A stretch of DNA of 64,000 bases from Pseudarthrobacter sp. SSS035 (lineage in GTDB: Bacteria; Actinomycetota; Actinomycetes; Actinomycetales; Micrococcaceae). The stretch covers positions 2,108,001 to 2,172,000 of the forward strand of contig NZ_CP096882.1 of NCBI RefSeq assembly GCF_023273875.1, in the 5' to 3' direction. Positions 27,294-35,589 of this stretch are shown here, one piece after another. Both the position numbers and the translations under genes were made by a program. The notes under the pieces are model-generated. The model was not told the origin of the DNA. It saw nothing but the letters and a program-made list of their open reading frames with translations, and did not search any database. Numbering within the stretch: position 1 is the stretch's first letter; every line of letters starts with the position of its first letter.

Positions 27294-29282
27294 TCAGGCC
27301 CTTCCGACGGCGGCGGGTTCGGCAGGTGCGGTCTGGCCGGCTGTGCGGGAGGAAGCCGGGCGGGACGAAGCCAGGTCCGCCGCGACGCCAAGGACTGTCC
27401 TGGCCAGGGCGTCGTTCTCGCGGAACGGGGCGGCGTTGGTGCCGGGCCTGGCAAAGGCGCCGGCGCCCCAGCCGGACGTTCCCTGCCCCACGCCGAAGAG
27501 CCGGCCGGCTGCCCGGCCGTGCCCGTCCAGCAGCTCGTGCCGGTCCGAGACGAGCAGCTTTCCGGTGGAGTGGATGCCGTCCGCCGTGAGCAGCAGCTGT
27601 TCGCTTGCCAGCCCGGACAGGTGCAGCGACGCCAGCAGCGGGTTGAGCGACCGGGCCACCGATGTAGCCGGCAGGCGCGCTTCGATGAACGCTGCGGTCC
27701 GGACGGTAAATCCTGCCTGCGGGGACGTAGCCACAAACTCGCCGGTGGACTCATCCGCCGTGACGCTAAGGCCCGGGCCCAGGAACCGCAGCAGCCCGGC
27801 CCGGTGCAGGGCCAGCATCTCGCGCAGCCGCCGCGGGGGCGGCCCGGAGTCCACAAAGCTGAAGAATCCGTGCCACCAGCCGTGGACGGTCTGCTGGGAC
27901 AGGGCGTTGAGCCGCTCGGCCGGGACCAGACGGCCCAATTCCATGTACACCATCAGCAGCGCCACAAAGAGGGCCAGCGTCTCAGGATGGTCCGGGCTGT
28001 CGCGGAGGGCGAGATCCTGCTCGATGTACCGGGCCACGGCCTGCTGGACGTCGGCGGATCCGCCAAACAACGCCCCGACGAAGGGCCGGTCCAGGGCTTC
28101 GAGGTCCAGGCGCAGGGCGGGGTCCGGGACGGCTGCTGCCACCAGTTCCTCCCGTGCGGTGCTGTACCACTCCAGCCCGGCGAAGCGGGCCGAAAACTCC
28201 GGCCAGCCGGCGCGCACACGGTCCGGGCTGCCGGTGAACAGCTCCCGGTAGTACCCGTAGCCGGCTTCCTTGGCGATGAGCGGCCACAGGTGGGCTTGGA
28301 AATCGAGCTCGGCGTGCTGCTCCAGCAGTGCGTCCACGGCTGCGGCGGTGAAGAAGCGCAGGCCACCGGGAGCCTCGCCGCGCAGGGCCGCGGAAATCTT
28401 GGAGTGGTAGGGCACCCCGCGCCGCGACCCGGCCCACAGCCGCGGCTCCCTGCCGGACGCGCGGTACCGCAGGCCGCCGTCGGGCGCTTCCTCGAATCTG
28501 CCGCCGCGCCCTTCCATCAGCAGCACCGTCAGGTCCACAAACGCCAGGCCCATCCCGGCAACGATGACGTCCTGGCCGGGCGCAAGGGCTGAATAGTCGA
28601 CGTCGGTGGTGTAGCTGGGTGCCGCATGGAAGGCGCCGTGCCGGGCGGCGAAGCCGGACCAGCCGGCGGACGCGGCGTCCGGCTGCGAGTCCGTGTGGCC
28701 GAGTGCGGTGACCACGACGTCGGCCCGCAACGTCCCGCCGTTGGCCAGCCGCACGAGGTGCGTGCCGGCGTCGTCCGCGGTTGGGAAGGAGAAGTCACCG
28801 GCACGCTCGACGGCCACGGCGGTGGTGCGGTGGACGGTGACCGTTCCGCCGAGTTTCGCAACAGCCCGGCGGAAGAACCACTCGAGGTACTGGCTGTGGA
28901 GTTGGCGGGTGGGGAAAGTGGCGCCCGTGAGGGCACGGAGCTGCTGGCGGATGGCGAGGGGGAAGTCCGGTACGTCCGTGATGGACCCGTCGAGGACGCC
29001 GGCGGCCCAGCCGGCGAGCCCAGGCCCGTCGATGGCGGGGCCTTCGCACGCCACGGAGGAATCGGTGAACATGGTAACGTCCGCGGCGGCCGAGTTGAGC
29101 ATGAGGCCGGGGTGCTGGTCGTAGCGCCAGATCCGCCCCGAACCCGGCTCAAACGGTTCCACCACGTGGAGGTCCAGCGGTCCGGGAAACAGTTCGTCGC
29201 GGTTGGCGGCCAGCCGCTCCAGCACCCCTGCCGCCCGCGGACCGCCGCCGATGAAGACAACCGAGGGGGCATTCGCTGGCAT
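27294..29282 (-). CDS. FAD/NAD(P)-binding protein (FAD_NAD-binding_9 type)
   Basis: 662 residues. The N terminus SVVFIGGGPRAAGVLERLA (residues about 7-25) is a dinucleotide-binding Rossmann motif; HVVEPFEPGSGRIWRYDQ fits the FAD ribose site and ADVVVTALGHTDSQPD the second nucleotide site. LAPGQDVIVAGMGLAFVDLTVLL contains another GxGxxxxD-like motif. This arrangement matches a family of long putative monooxygenases / adenylyl-linked oxidoreductases in actinobacteria, whose substrate is unknown. AGGAG lies 5-6 bases before the ATG. It is first in the minus-strand operon and is transcribed divergently from the ABC/monooxygenase operon. Confidence 0.85.
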   Translation of the reverse strand: MPANAPSVVFIGGGPRAAGVLERLAANRDELFPGPLDLHVVEPFEPGSGRIWRYDQHPGLMLNSAAADVTMFTDSSVACEGPAIDGPGLAGWAAGVLDGSITDVPDFPLAIRQQLRALTGATFPTRQLHSQYLEWFFRRAVAKLGGTVTVHRTTAVAVERAGDFSFPTADDAGTHLVRLANGGTLRADVVVTALGHTDSQPDAASAGWSGFAARHGAFHAAPSYTTDVDYSALAPGQDVIVAGMGLAFVDLTVLLMEGRGGRFEEAPDGGLRYRASGREPRLWAGSRRGVPYHSKISAALRGEAPGGLRFFTAAAVDALLEQHAELDFQAHLWPLIAKEAGYGYYRELFTGSPDRVRAGWPEFSARFAGLEWYSTAREELVAAAVPDPALRLDLEALDRPFVGALFGGSADVQQAVARYIEQDLALRDSPDHPETLALFVALLMVYMELGRLVPAERLNALSQQTVHGWWHGFFSFVDSGPPPRRLREMLALHRAGLLRFLGPGLSVTADESTGEFVATSPQAGFTVRTAAFIEARLPATSVARSLNPLLASLHLSGLASEQLLLTADGIHSTGKLLVSDRHELLDGHGRAAGRLFGVGQGTSGWGAGAFARPGTNAAPFRENDALARTVLGVAADLASSRPASSRTAGQTAPAEPAAVGRA

Positions 29283-29603
29283 GGTGGCTCCTGATCGGGT
29301 CGGGGTGGTCGGTGTGGTCGGGAATGGGACGGTGTGGGCGGGGCCGCCTGGACGGGTGGCTGAGTGCCCATGCTAGGCAGCGTTGAAGGCGGCGGTCGAC
29401 GGGCCGGTAATGCCCGTTAACTCCGCGTCACAGCAGGTCAAGAGACGCAAAAAACCGACTCATGACGCTGTGCGAAGCCGGGTGAAGTTATGCAACCTGC
29501 TGCCTTGCTGCCCCTTTCCTGGCCGCCCTAGATTTGCAGCCAGCAGCCCGGAGCAACCCGATCCGGCACCGAAAATCCCGACGCATCAGAAGCGAGGTGG
29601 CGC
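29283..29603. promoter_or_regulatory. Divergent promoter region between FAD protein and ABC operon
   Basis: No gene, terminator or clear operator is seen. Promoters for both directions must lie here, but no -35/-10 pair stands out. No regulator gene adjoins this region, so control of the plus-strand operon is unknown. Confidence 0.45.
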
Positions 29604-30665
29604 ATGAGTTCAGCAGCAACCGACGTGGCCCAGCCGGCAGAGTCAGCACAGTCAGCAAAAGCACGGCCGTCCTCCGAACCGGCGTCCACCGGGGCCCTGA
29701 CTTCCGGTCCGTCCGGACCGAACCCGGGATCCCGTGGGCCGGCCACCGACTACTCCGGTTTCCCCCTGGTGGGCGCGAAGCATCCGTGGCGCTGGGTGGG
29801 GACGGCAGCGGTAGCCCTCGGCATCGTTGCCATTGCGTGGTCGCTGGCCACCAATCCGCGCTGGGAGTGGGGCGTGGTGGCGCAGTGGTTCACCGCCCAG
29901 TCCGTGGTCAACGGGCTTCTGGAGACGCTCAAGCTGACGGCCATTTCCGGCCTGCTGGGGTTTGTCCTGGGCTTCATCCTGGCGCTGATGCGGCTCTCCG
30001 CCTCGCCGCTGCTGGTTTCTGTCGCCTGGACGTTCTCCTGGATCTTCCGCTCCACTCCGCTGCTGGTGCAGATGCTCCTCTGGTACAACCTGGGCTACCT
30101 TTACGAGAAAATCAGCTTAGGGATCCCGTTCACGGACGTCCGCTTCTTCGAGGTGCAGACCACCACCCTGATCAGCCAGTTTGCGGCAGCAGTGTTGGGA
30201 CTGACCCTGAACCAGGCTGCCTACTCGGCTGAAATCATCCGTGGCGGCATCCTGTCCGTGGACCAGGGGCAGCTCGAGGCCGCCGCCGCGCTGGGCATTC
30301 CCGCCTGGCGCCGGTCCACCCGGATTGTCCTGCCGCAGGCCATGCGGGCCATCCTGCCCACGGCCTTCAACGAGATCATCGGCCTGGTCAAGGGCACCTC
30401 CATTGTGTACGTCCTGGCCTATTCCGAGCTGTTCTACACCGTGCAGGTCATTTACAACCGCACCCAGCAGGTCCTGCCGCTGCTTCTGGTGGCCACGCTC
30501 TGGTACGTGGTGATCACCTCCGTCCTCAGCGTCTTCCAGTACTACATCGAACGGCACTACTCCAAAGGCGCCGTCCGGATCCTGCCGCTGACGCCGCTCC
30601 AGAAGGCCCGCAAATTCTTCGCCACCCACGCCGTGGCACCCAACCGTGCAAGGAGCCCCCGTTGA
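29604..30665 (+). CDS. Polar amino-acid ABC transporter, permease
   Basis: 353 residues. A long disordered, polar N terminus (about 60 residues) precedes five or six membrane helices. The segment LRLSASPLLVSVAWTFSWIFRSTPLLVQMLLW is typical of His/Glu/Gln (HisMQ) permeases, and the cytoplasmic EAA loop EAAAALGIPAWRRSTRIVLP contacts the ATPase. GAGGTGG precedes the ATG. It is the first gene of the operon, followed by ATPase and binding protein. As only one permease gene is present, the transporter probably contains a homodimer. Confidence 0.93.
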   Translation: MSSAATDVAQPAESAQSAKARPSSEPASTGALTSGPSGPNPGSRGPATDYSGFPLVGAKHPWRWVGTAAVALGIVAIAWSLATNPRWEWGVVAQWFTAQSVVNGLLETLKLTAISGLLGFVLGFILALMRLSASPLLVSVAWTFSWIFRSTPLLVQMLLWYNLGYLYEKISLGIPFTDVRFFEVQTTTLISQFAAAVLGLTLNQAAYSAEIIRGGILSVDQGQLEAAAALGIPAWRRSTRIVLPQAMRAILPTAFNEIIGLVKGTSIVYVLAYSELFYTVQVIYNRTQQVLPLLLVATLWYVVITSVLSVFQYYIERHYSKGAVRILPLTPLQKARKFFATHAVAPNRARSPR

Positions 30666-31501
30666 GCACCGTAATCGCCGGCCAGACCTCCATCACTGCA
30701 CCCGATGCTGCTTCGGCACCCACCCGCGGCCTCGTGGAAATCACCAAAGTCCGGAAATCCTTCGGAGCCACCGAGGTCCTCAAGGGCATCACCCTGACCG
30801 TCGAGCCCGGGGGAGTGGCCGTGATTGTGGGTCCGTCCGGCTCCGGCAAATCCACCCTGCTGCGCACCATCAACCACCTGGAAAAAGTCGACGGCGGCCA
30901 CATCGTCATCGACGGAAAGCTGGTGGGGTATGAGGTCCGGGGCAAGCGCCTGCACGAGCTGCGCGAAAAGGCGATCCTGAAGCAGCGTACCGAAATCGGC
31001 ATGGTGTTCCAGAATTTCAACCTCTTCCCGCACCTCACCGCGCTGGAGAACGTGGCAGAGGCGCCCGTCGTCGCGCAGGGCCGGTCCAAGGAGGAGGCCC
31101 GCCGCCGAGGCCTGGAACTCCTGGACCGCGTTGGCCTCAAAGACCGTGCCGGCGCATACCCCCGGCAGCTGTCGGGTGGCCAGCAGCAACGCGTGGCCAT
31201 TGCCCGTGCACTGGCGCTGAACCCGAAAATCCTGCTGTTCGACGAGCCCACCTCCGCCCTGGACCCCGAGCTGGTGAACGAGGTCCTCGACGTCATCCGC
31301 GAACTGGCGAAGTCCGGCACCACCCTGATCATCGTCACCCACGAGATGGGGTTCGCCCGCGACGTGGCGGACACCGTGGTGTTTATGGACGAGGGCCAGA
31401 TCGTGGAACAGGGCAGTCCGGAACAGATTTTCACCAACCCGCAGGAACCGCGCACCCGGAGCTTCCTCTCCAAGGTGCTCGAACCGGCCTTCAACATCTA
31501 A
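30662..31501 (+). CDS. Polar amino-acid ABC transporter, ATP-binding protein
   Basis: 279 residues. Walker A GPSGSGKST (residues 57-65), Q-loop MVFQNFNLFPHLT, signature LSGGQQQRVAIARALA, Walker B ILLFDEPTSALD and switch His in IIVTHEMGFARD are complete. The start is a TTG overlapping the permease stop (TTGA), chosen because no other start lies nearby and the first residues lie before the conserved core. An unusual insertion (GKLVGYEVRGKRLHELREKA) before the Q-loop is common in HisP/GlnQ-type proteins. Confidence 0.95.
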   Translation: MSTVIAGQTSITAPDAASAPTRGLVEITKVRKSFGATEVLKGITLTVEPGGVAVIVGPSGSGKSTLLRTINHLEKVDGGHIVIDGKLVGYEVRGKRLHELREKAILKQRTEIGMVFQNFNLFPHLTALENVAEAPVVAQGRSKEEARRRGLELLDRVGLKDRAGAYPRQLSGGQQQRVAIARALALNPKILLFDEPTSALDPELVNEVLDVIRELAKSGTTLIIVTHEMGFARDVADTVVFMDEGQIVEQGSPEQIFTNPQEPRTRSFLSKVLEPAFNI

Positions 31502-31512
31502 AGGAACTTCCC

Positions 31513-32544
31513 ATGGCCTTCTTCACAGACCTTAACCGCCGCGGTGGCCGGGTGCGCCCCCTGGTGGCCCTGCCCGCCGTCGTACTTCTTGGCACCGCAG
31601 CGCTGTCCGCCTGCTCAGATCCCGGTGCCTCCGCTTCCAGCGCGTCCGGCGATACGTCCACGACGGCGGCCCGCAACGGTGTTGTCTACAACACCTCGCC
31701 GGACCAGCAGCGGGTCCGGGCGGAGAAGGACGCGGCGCTCGCGGCCAAGGTGCCGGAGCTGATCGGGAAGGACGGCAAGCTGACCGTGGCCACCACGGCG
31801 GGCTCCATCCCGCTGTCCTTCCATGCCACGGACGACAAGACGGCCATCGGCTCGGAGCTGGACATCGCCCAGCTGGTGGCGGACAAACTGGGGCTGGAAC
31901 TTGATATCCAGGTGACGTCCTGGGAAAACTGGCCGCTGAAGACCCAGTCCGGGGACTTCGAGGCCGGGTTCTCCAACGTTGGCGTCAATAAGGACCGGGT
32001 GAAGCTGTTCGACTTCGCCACGTACCGGGCCGCGTTTATGGGCTTCGAGGCCAAGAAATCCGCCAGCTATGACATCAAGGGCGCGGACGACATCTCCGGC
32101 CTGAGAATCTCCGTGGGCTCGGGCACCAACCAGGAAAAGATCCTGCTGGCGTGGAACGCGGAGCTGGAAGGCAAGGGCAGGGCGCCCGCGGTCCTGCAGT
32201 ACTACTCCTCGGACGCGGACACCATCCTGGCGCTCTCCTCCGGCCGGACCGACCTGAACATCGCCCCGTACCCGTCCACGGTGTACCGCGAAAACACCCG
32301 TGACGACCTGAAGATCGTGGGCAAGGTCAACGCCGGCTGGCCCTCCGAAACGCTCGTGGCCGCCACCACGCTCCGCGGCAACGGCCTGGCACCCGTGCTC
32401 ACCGACGCGCTGAACTCCGCCATCAAGGACGGATCCTACGCCGAGGTGCTGGAACGCTGGGGGCTCTCCGAGGAGGCGCTGCCGGAGTCCAAGACCGTCA
32501 CAGAGGAAACCTTCGCCGCTGCCCAGACCGGGGCTAAAAAGTGA
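31513..32544 (+). CDS. Polar amino-acid ABC transporter, substrate-binding lipoprotein
   Basis: 343 residues with a signal peptide and lipobox LSAC (Cys34), then a low-complexity Ser/Ala linker. The family-3 binding fold is seen in GKLTVATTAGSIPLSFHATD, GSELDIAQLVADKLGLELDI and LRISVGSGTNQEKILLAW. AAGGAAC precedes the ATG. It is clearly a paralogue of the protein at 43337-44320, sharing GSGTNQE, DGSYAEV/I and the ...ERWGLS end. It is tethered on the outer face of the membrane and delivers an amino-acid-like compound to the permease. Confidence 0.94.
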   Translation: MAFFTDLNRRGGRVRPLVALPAVVLLGTAALSACSDPGASASSASGDTSTTAARNGVVYNTSPDQQRVRAEKDAALAAKVPELIGKDGKLTVATTAGSIPLSFHATDDKTAIGSELDIAQLVADKLGLELDIQVTSWENWPLKTQSGDFEAGFSNVGVNKDRVKLFDFATYRAAFMGFEAKKSASYDIKGADDISGLRISVGSGTNQEKILLAWNAELEGKGRAPAVLQYYSSDADTILALSSGRTDLNIAPYPSTVYRENTRDDLKIVGKVNAGWPSETLVAATTLRGNGLAPVLTDALNSAIKDGSYAEVLERWGLSEEALPESKTVTEETFAAAQTGAKK

Positions 32545-33674
32545 AGTTCCAGGTCCTGGACATCATCCCGCACCTCGAGAATCCCCTGACCGGAGAGATT
32601 GTCTCCACGGCGGACCGGCTCAACCAGGTGGTGGAAACGGCGCGCCGGGCAGAGGAACTGGGCTTCGACAGCTTCTCGGTAGGGGAGCGGCACGCCGGTG
32701 AATTCATTTCCTCCTCGCCCACCACCGTTCTGGCGGCCATCGCCGCCGTCACGGACCGGATCCGGTTGCAGAGCGGCGTCACAGTCCTGGCTGTGTTGGA
32801 TCCCGTCCGGGTGGCCGAGGACTACGCGACGATCGACCAGTTGAGCCGCGGCCGGTTGGAACTGGTGATCGGCAAGGGCAACGAAGTGCTGCAGTACCCC
32901 CTCTTCGGCCTGGACCTGGCAGACCAGTGGGACCTCCTGGCCGAGAAGTACGGGCTGCTGCGGCGGCTCTGGCGCGAGGAAGGCGTTACCTGGTCCGGCC
33001 GCTTCCGTGAGCCGTTGACCGAGCCGACCACCACCACGCCGCGGCCGTTTTTCGGGCCGCCCCGGATTTGGCACGGGTCTGCTACAACCCTGACGTCCGC
33101 CGCGCTGGCCGCAAAATGGGGCGACCCGCTCTTCACCGCCAACGCCATCCAGCCCCGGGAAAACTACCAGGTCCTGATCGATCACTACCGTGCCGAGTAC
33201 GAGCGTCACGGCCACGATTCCAAGCAGCAATTCCTGGGATCAGGCAGCGGCGCCGGCGGCGTTTTTATTGCCGACACCACGCAGGAAGCCATCCGCCAGT
33301 TCGGCCCGGTTTACGAGGCACTGACGGCCAACCGCAACGTCCCCGGGAACAACTCCCCCTTCCGCGACATCCAGCACGCCGTCGCCGAGGGACCGGCCCT
33401 GGTGGGCAGCTCGGAACAGGTGATCGACAAGATCCTCAGCTACCACTCGCACTACGGCCACGACCTGCAGTCCATCTCGCTGCCCACCACGCTGCCCTTC
33501 GAACAGCAGCTGGAGATCCTGGAACGGTTCGCGCTGGAAGTGATTCCCGCCGTCCGGGCCGCCGCCCCCACCACCCTGTGGGAGGCCGAAGATCCCTACG
33601 GCAGCCGGCCCAAATTAGCCTGCACTGGCGCCACCGACAACACGAGCAGGAGCACTCATGCCCACGCACACTGA
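32541..33674 (+). CDS. LLM-class flavin-dependent oxidoreductase 1
   Basis: 377 residues from a GTG overlapping the previous stop (GTGA). The luciferase-like TIM barrel is seen in NQVVETARRAEELGFDSFSV, the FMN-site region SGVTVLAVLDPVRVAEDYAT, RLELVIGKGNE and GGVFIADTTQEAIRQF. Such enzymes use FMNH2 and O2 to cleave or hydroxylate substrates, so a flavin reductase is needed; none is next door. The last 30 residues overlap the next gene and look non-conserved. The stop at 33672-33674 overlaps the DUF1684 gene by 17 bases. Confidence 0.92.
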   Translation: MKFQVLDIIPHLENPLTGEIVSTADRLNQVVETARRAEELGFDSFSVGERHAGEFISSSPTTVLAAIAAVTDRIRLQSGVTVLAVLDPVRVAEDYATIDQLSRGRLELVIGKGNEVLQYPLFGLDLADQWDLLAEKYGLLRRLWREEGVTWSGRFREPLTEPTTTTPRPFFGPPRIWHGSATTLTSAALAAKWGDPLFTANAIQPRENYQVLIDHYRAEYERHGHDSKQQFLGSGSGAGGVFIADTTQEAIRQFGPVYEALTANRNVPGNNSPFRDIQHAVAEGPALVGSSEQVIDKILSYHSHYGHDLQSISLPTTLPFEQQLEILERFALEVIPAVRAAAPTTLWEAEDPYGSRPKLACTGATDNTSRSTHAHAH

Positions 33675-34491
33675 CACCGCCCTTGAATCCTTTGAAGCTG
33701 ACTGGCAAGACTGGCACGCTGCCCATGAGCGCCACCGCGCCCATCCGCATGGCTTCCTGGCCGTGACCCACCTGCATTGGCTGGGCAGCGAAGCCACGCG
33801 TCTGGAAGGTGCCCCGGGCACCTGGAGTACGGATGCCGACGTCGTCCGCGTGGTCCTGGAGTCGGGCGAAAGCCTGCAGCGGGACGGCAAGGAACTGAAC
33901 GGCGCGTCGGGGGCCACTCTGGAGTTCGGGCCCATCGAGGAGCGCGGCGGCATCAACCTGGCCTCCCGAGACACCGTCGTCGAACTGGCCAAACGCGGCG
34001 GAGAGTACATAGTCCGCCCTCGTCACCCTGAAAACGCGCTGCTGACCGGCTACACCGGGACACCCGCCTACGAACCGGAACAGGCCTTCGCAGTCACCGG
34101 TACGTTCGTGCCGTTCGAGGAGCCGCGCGCCACCACAGTGGGTGCCGCCGTCGAAGGCATCCAGCATGTCTACGAGGCGCCGGGCGAGATCCGCTTCAAG
34201 CTGGCTGGCCAGGAGCTGGCGCTGACCGCGTTCAACGGCCACGCCCCGGGCTCCCTCTCGGTGCTGTTCACGGACCAGACCTCCGGCAAGACCACGTACG
34301 CGGCCAACCGCTCGCTGTCGGTGGTCCCTGCCGCGGACGGGACAGTGCTGCTGGACTTCAACCGCGCGGTGAACCTGCCGTGCGCCTACACCGACCTCGC
34401 CACCTGCCCGCTGCCGCCTGCGGAAAACCGGCTGCCGGTGGCCATCGAGGCCGGCGAGAAGATCCCCTACGAACGTCAGGACCAGCAGTGA
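33658..34491 (+). CDS. DUF1684 family protein
   Basis: 277 residues, no signal peptide. The DUF1684 hallmark is at the C terminus: a NPPCAYT-like segment read here as VNLPCAYTDLATCPLPPAEN followed by RLPVAIEAGEKIP, and GSLSVLFTDQTSG before it. The N-terminal part has WQDWHAAHERHRAHPHGFLA and THLHWL. The biochemical role of the family is not known to me; the two cysteines in the C-terminal motif are conserved in the family and may be structural or metal-binding. The start lies inside the preceding gene, and the end overlaps the next by 4 bases, so it is a genuine part of this operon. Confidence 0.88.
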   Translation: MPTHTDTALESFEADWQDWHAAHERHRAHPHGFLAVTHLHWLGSEATRLEGAPGTWSTDADVVRVVLESGESLQRDGKELNGASGATLEFGPIEERGGINLASRDTVVELAKRGGEYIVRPRHPENALLTGYTGTPAYEPEQAFAVTGTFVPFEEPRATTVGAAVEGIQHVYEAPGEIRFKLAGQELALTAFNGHAPGSLSVLFTDQTSGKTTYAANRSLSVVPAADGTVLLDFNRAVNLPCAYTDLATCPLPPAENRLPVAIEAGEKIPYERQDQQ

Positions 34492-35579
34492 GCACCCCAG
34501 AAGAGCACACCACCGAAGCGGGACACGCCGGATTCCTGGCCATCGAACTCGACGGAGCAGGGTGGGATGGCGGGGACTTCGCGAGCCTCGCCGAAGCCGT
34601 CCTCGCCGCTGAATCCGCGGGTTTCCACGCAGTCACCTTCACCGACGCGCCCGTTGCGGGGCGGACCAACGCCCTGCAGCGCGCCGCCTACGCCGGGCCG
34701 TTAACCCGGACCATCGCCCTGGTTCCCGAAGTGGACACGGTGCACACCGAGCCGTTCCACGTCTCTACCCAGCTCGCGAGCCTGGACTACGTCTCCGGCG
34801 GCCGTGCCGGGTGGATCGCAACCGCAGCGGAATCACCGGAGGCCGCAGCCGCCGTCGGGCGCCGCAACGTCACCGGCGCCGCGCTTGCACAGGAGGCAGC
34901 CGCCTCGATTGAGGTTTCCCGCCGGCTGTGGGACTCCTGGGAGGACGACGCCGTCATCCGCGACGTCGCCACCGGCCGGTACATCGACGTGGACAAGCTG
35001 CACTATGCGGACTATGAAACACCGGCGGATTTTGCCGGGGCCGGATACTCGGTCAAGGGCCCGTCCATCATTCCCAGGCCGTTGCAGGGGCAGCTGCCGG
35101 TGCTTGCTGCCGCGTCGCTGGTGGGCGAGGGGCAGGTTTCGGCGGACGCCGTTGACGCCGTGCTCGTCACCGCACCGACGGCCGAACTGCTCGCCGCCGA
35201 AATCCGGGATGTTCGAAGCCGGCTGGGAGTGTCCGTGGCGGTCATCGCCGAGCTCGACGTCGTCCTGGACGCCCGCGGGCTGGCCGCCGCCGAGCGCTCG
35301 GCCGGCTCCGAGAGTGGCCGCGCGCGCTACGCCGGCACCGCTGCCGGCCTCGCTGACCTCCTTCAGGCACTCCTGGCGGAGGCCGACGGCGTGCGCCTCC
35401 ACCCGGCGTCGCTCGCCTTGGAACTGGACGAACTTTCACGGCTGGTCCTGCCCGAACTACGGCGCCGCGGCGCACTGCGTGCCCCGCTCCTTGACGGCAC
35501 GTTCCGGGACGTCCTGGGACTGACGCGCCCGGCCAGCCGTTACGCAGACTCATCCGCGGCCACTGCCGCCGGAAACTAA
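34488..35579 (+). CDS. LLM-class flavin-dependent oxidoreductase 2
   Basis: 363 residues from a GTG at 34488 that overlaps the previous stop (GTGA); the frame is open further upstream, but only this start gives the coupled arrangement and a sensible N terminus. Signature segments are AVLAAESAGFHAVTFTDAPV, ASLDYVSGGRAGWIATAAES (the NtaA-type 'sGRagwn' motif) and VKGPSIIPRPLQGQLPVLAA. The C-terminal third is shorter and more alanine-rich than in NtaA proteins. It belongs to the luciferase-like monooxygenases, with a distinct sequence from the two neighbours. Confidence 0.88.
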   Translation: MSTPEEHTTEAGHAGFLAIELDGAGWDGGDFASLAEAVLAAESAGFHAVTFTDAPVAGRTNALQRAAYAGPLTRTIALVPEVDTVHTEPFHVSTQLASLDYVSGGRAGWIATAAESPEAAAAVGRRNVTGAALAQEAAASIEVSRRLWDSWEDDAVIRDVATGRYIDVDKLHYADYETPADFAGAGYSVKGPSIIPRPLQGQLPVLAAASLVGEGQVSADAVDAVLVTAPTAELLAAEIRDVRSRLGVSVAVIAELDVVLDARGLAAAERSAGSESGRARYAGTAAGLADLLQALLAEADGVRLHPASLALELDELSRLVLPELRRRGALRAPLLDGTFRDVLGLTRPASRYADSSAATAAGN

Positions 35580-35589
35580 GGGGAAGACC

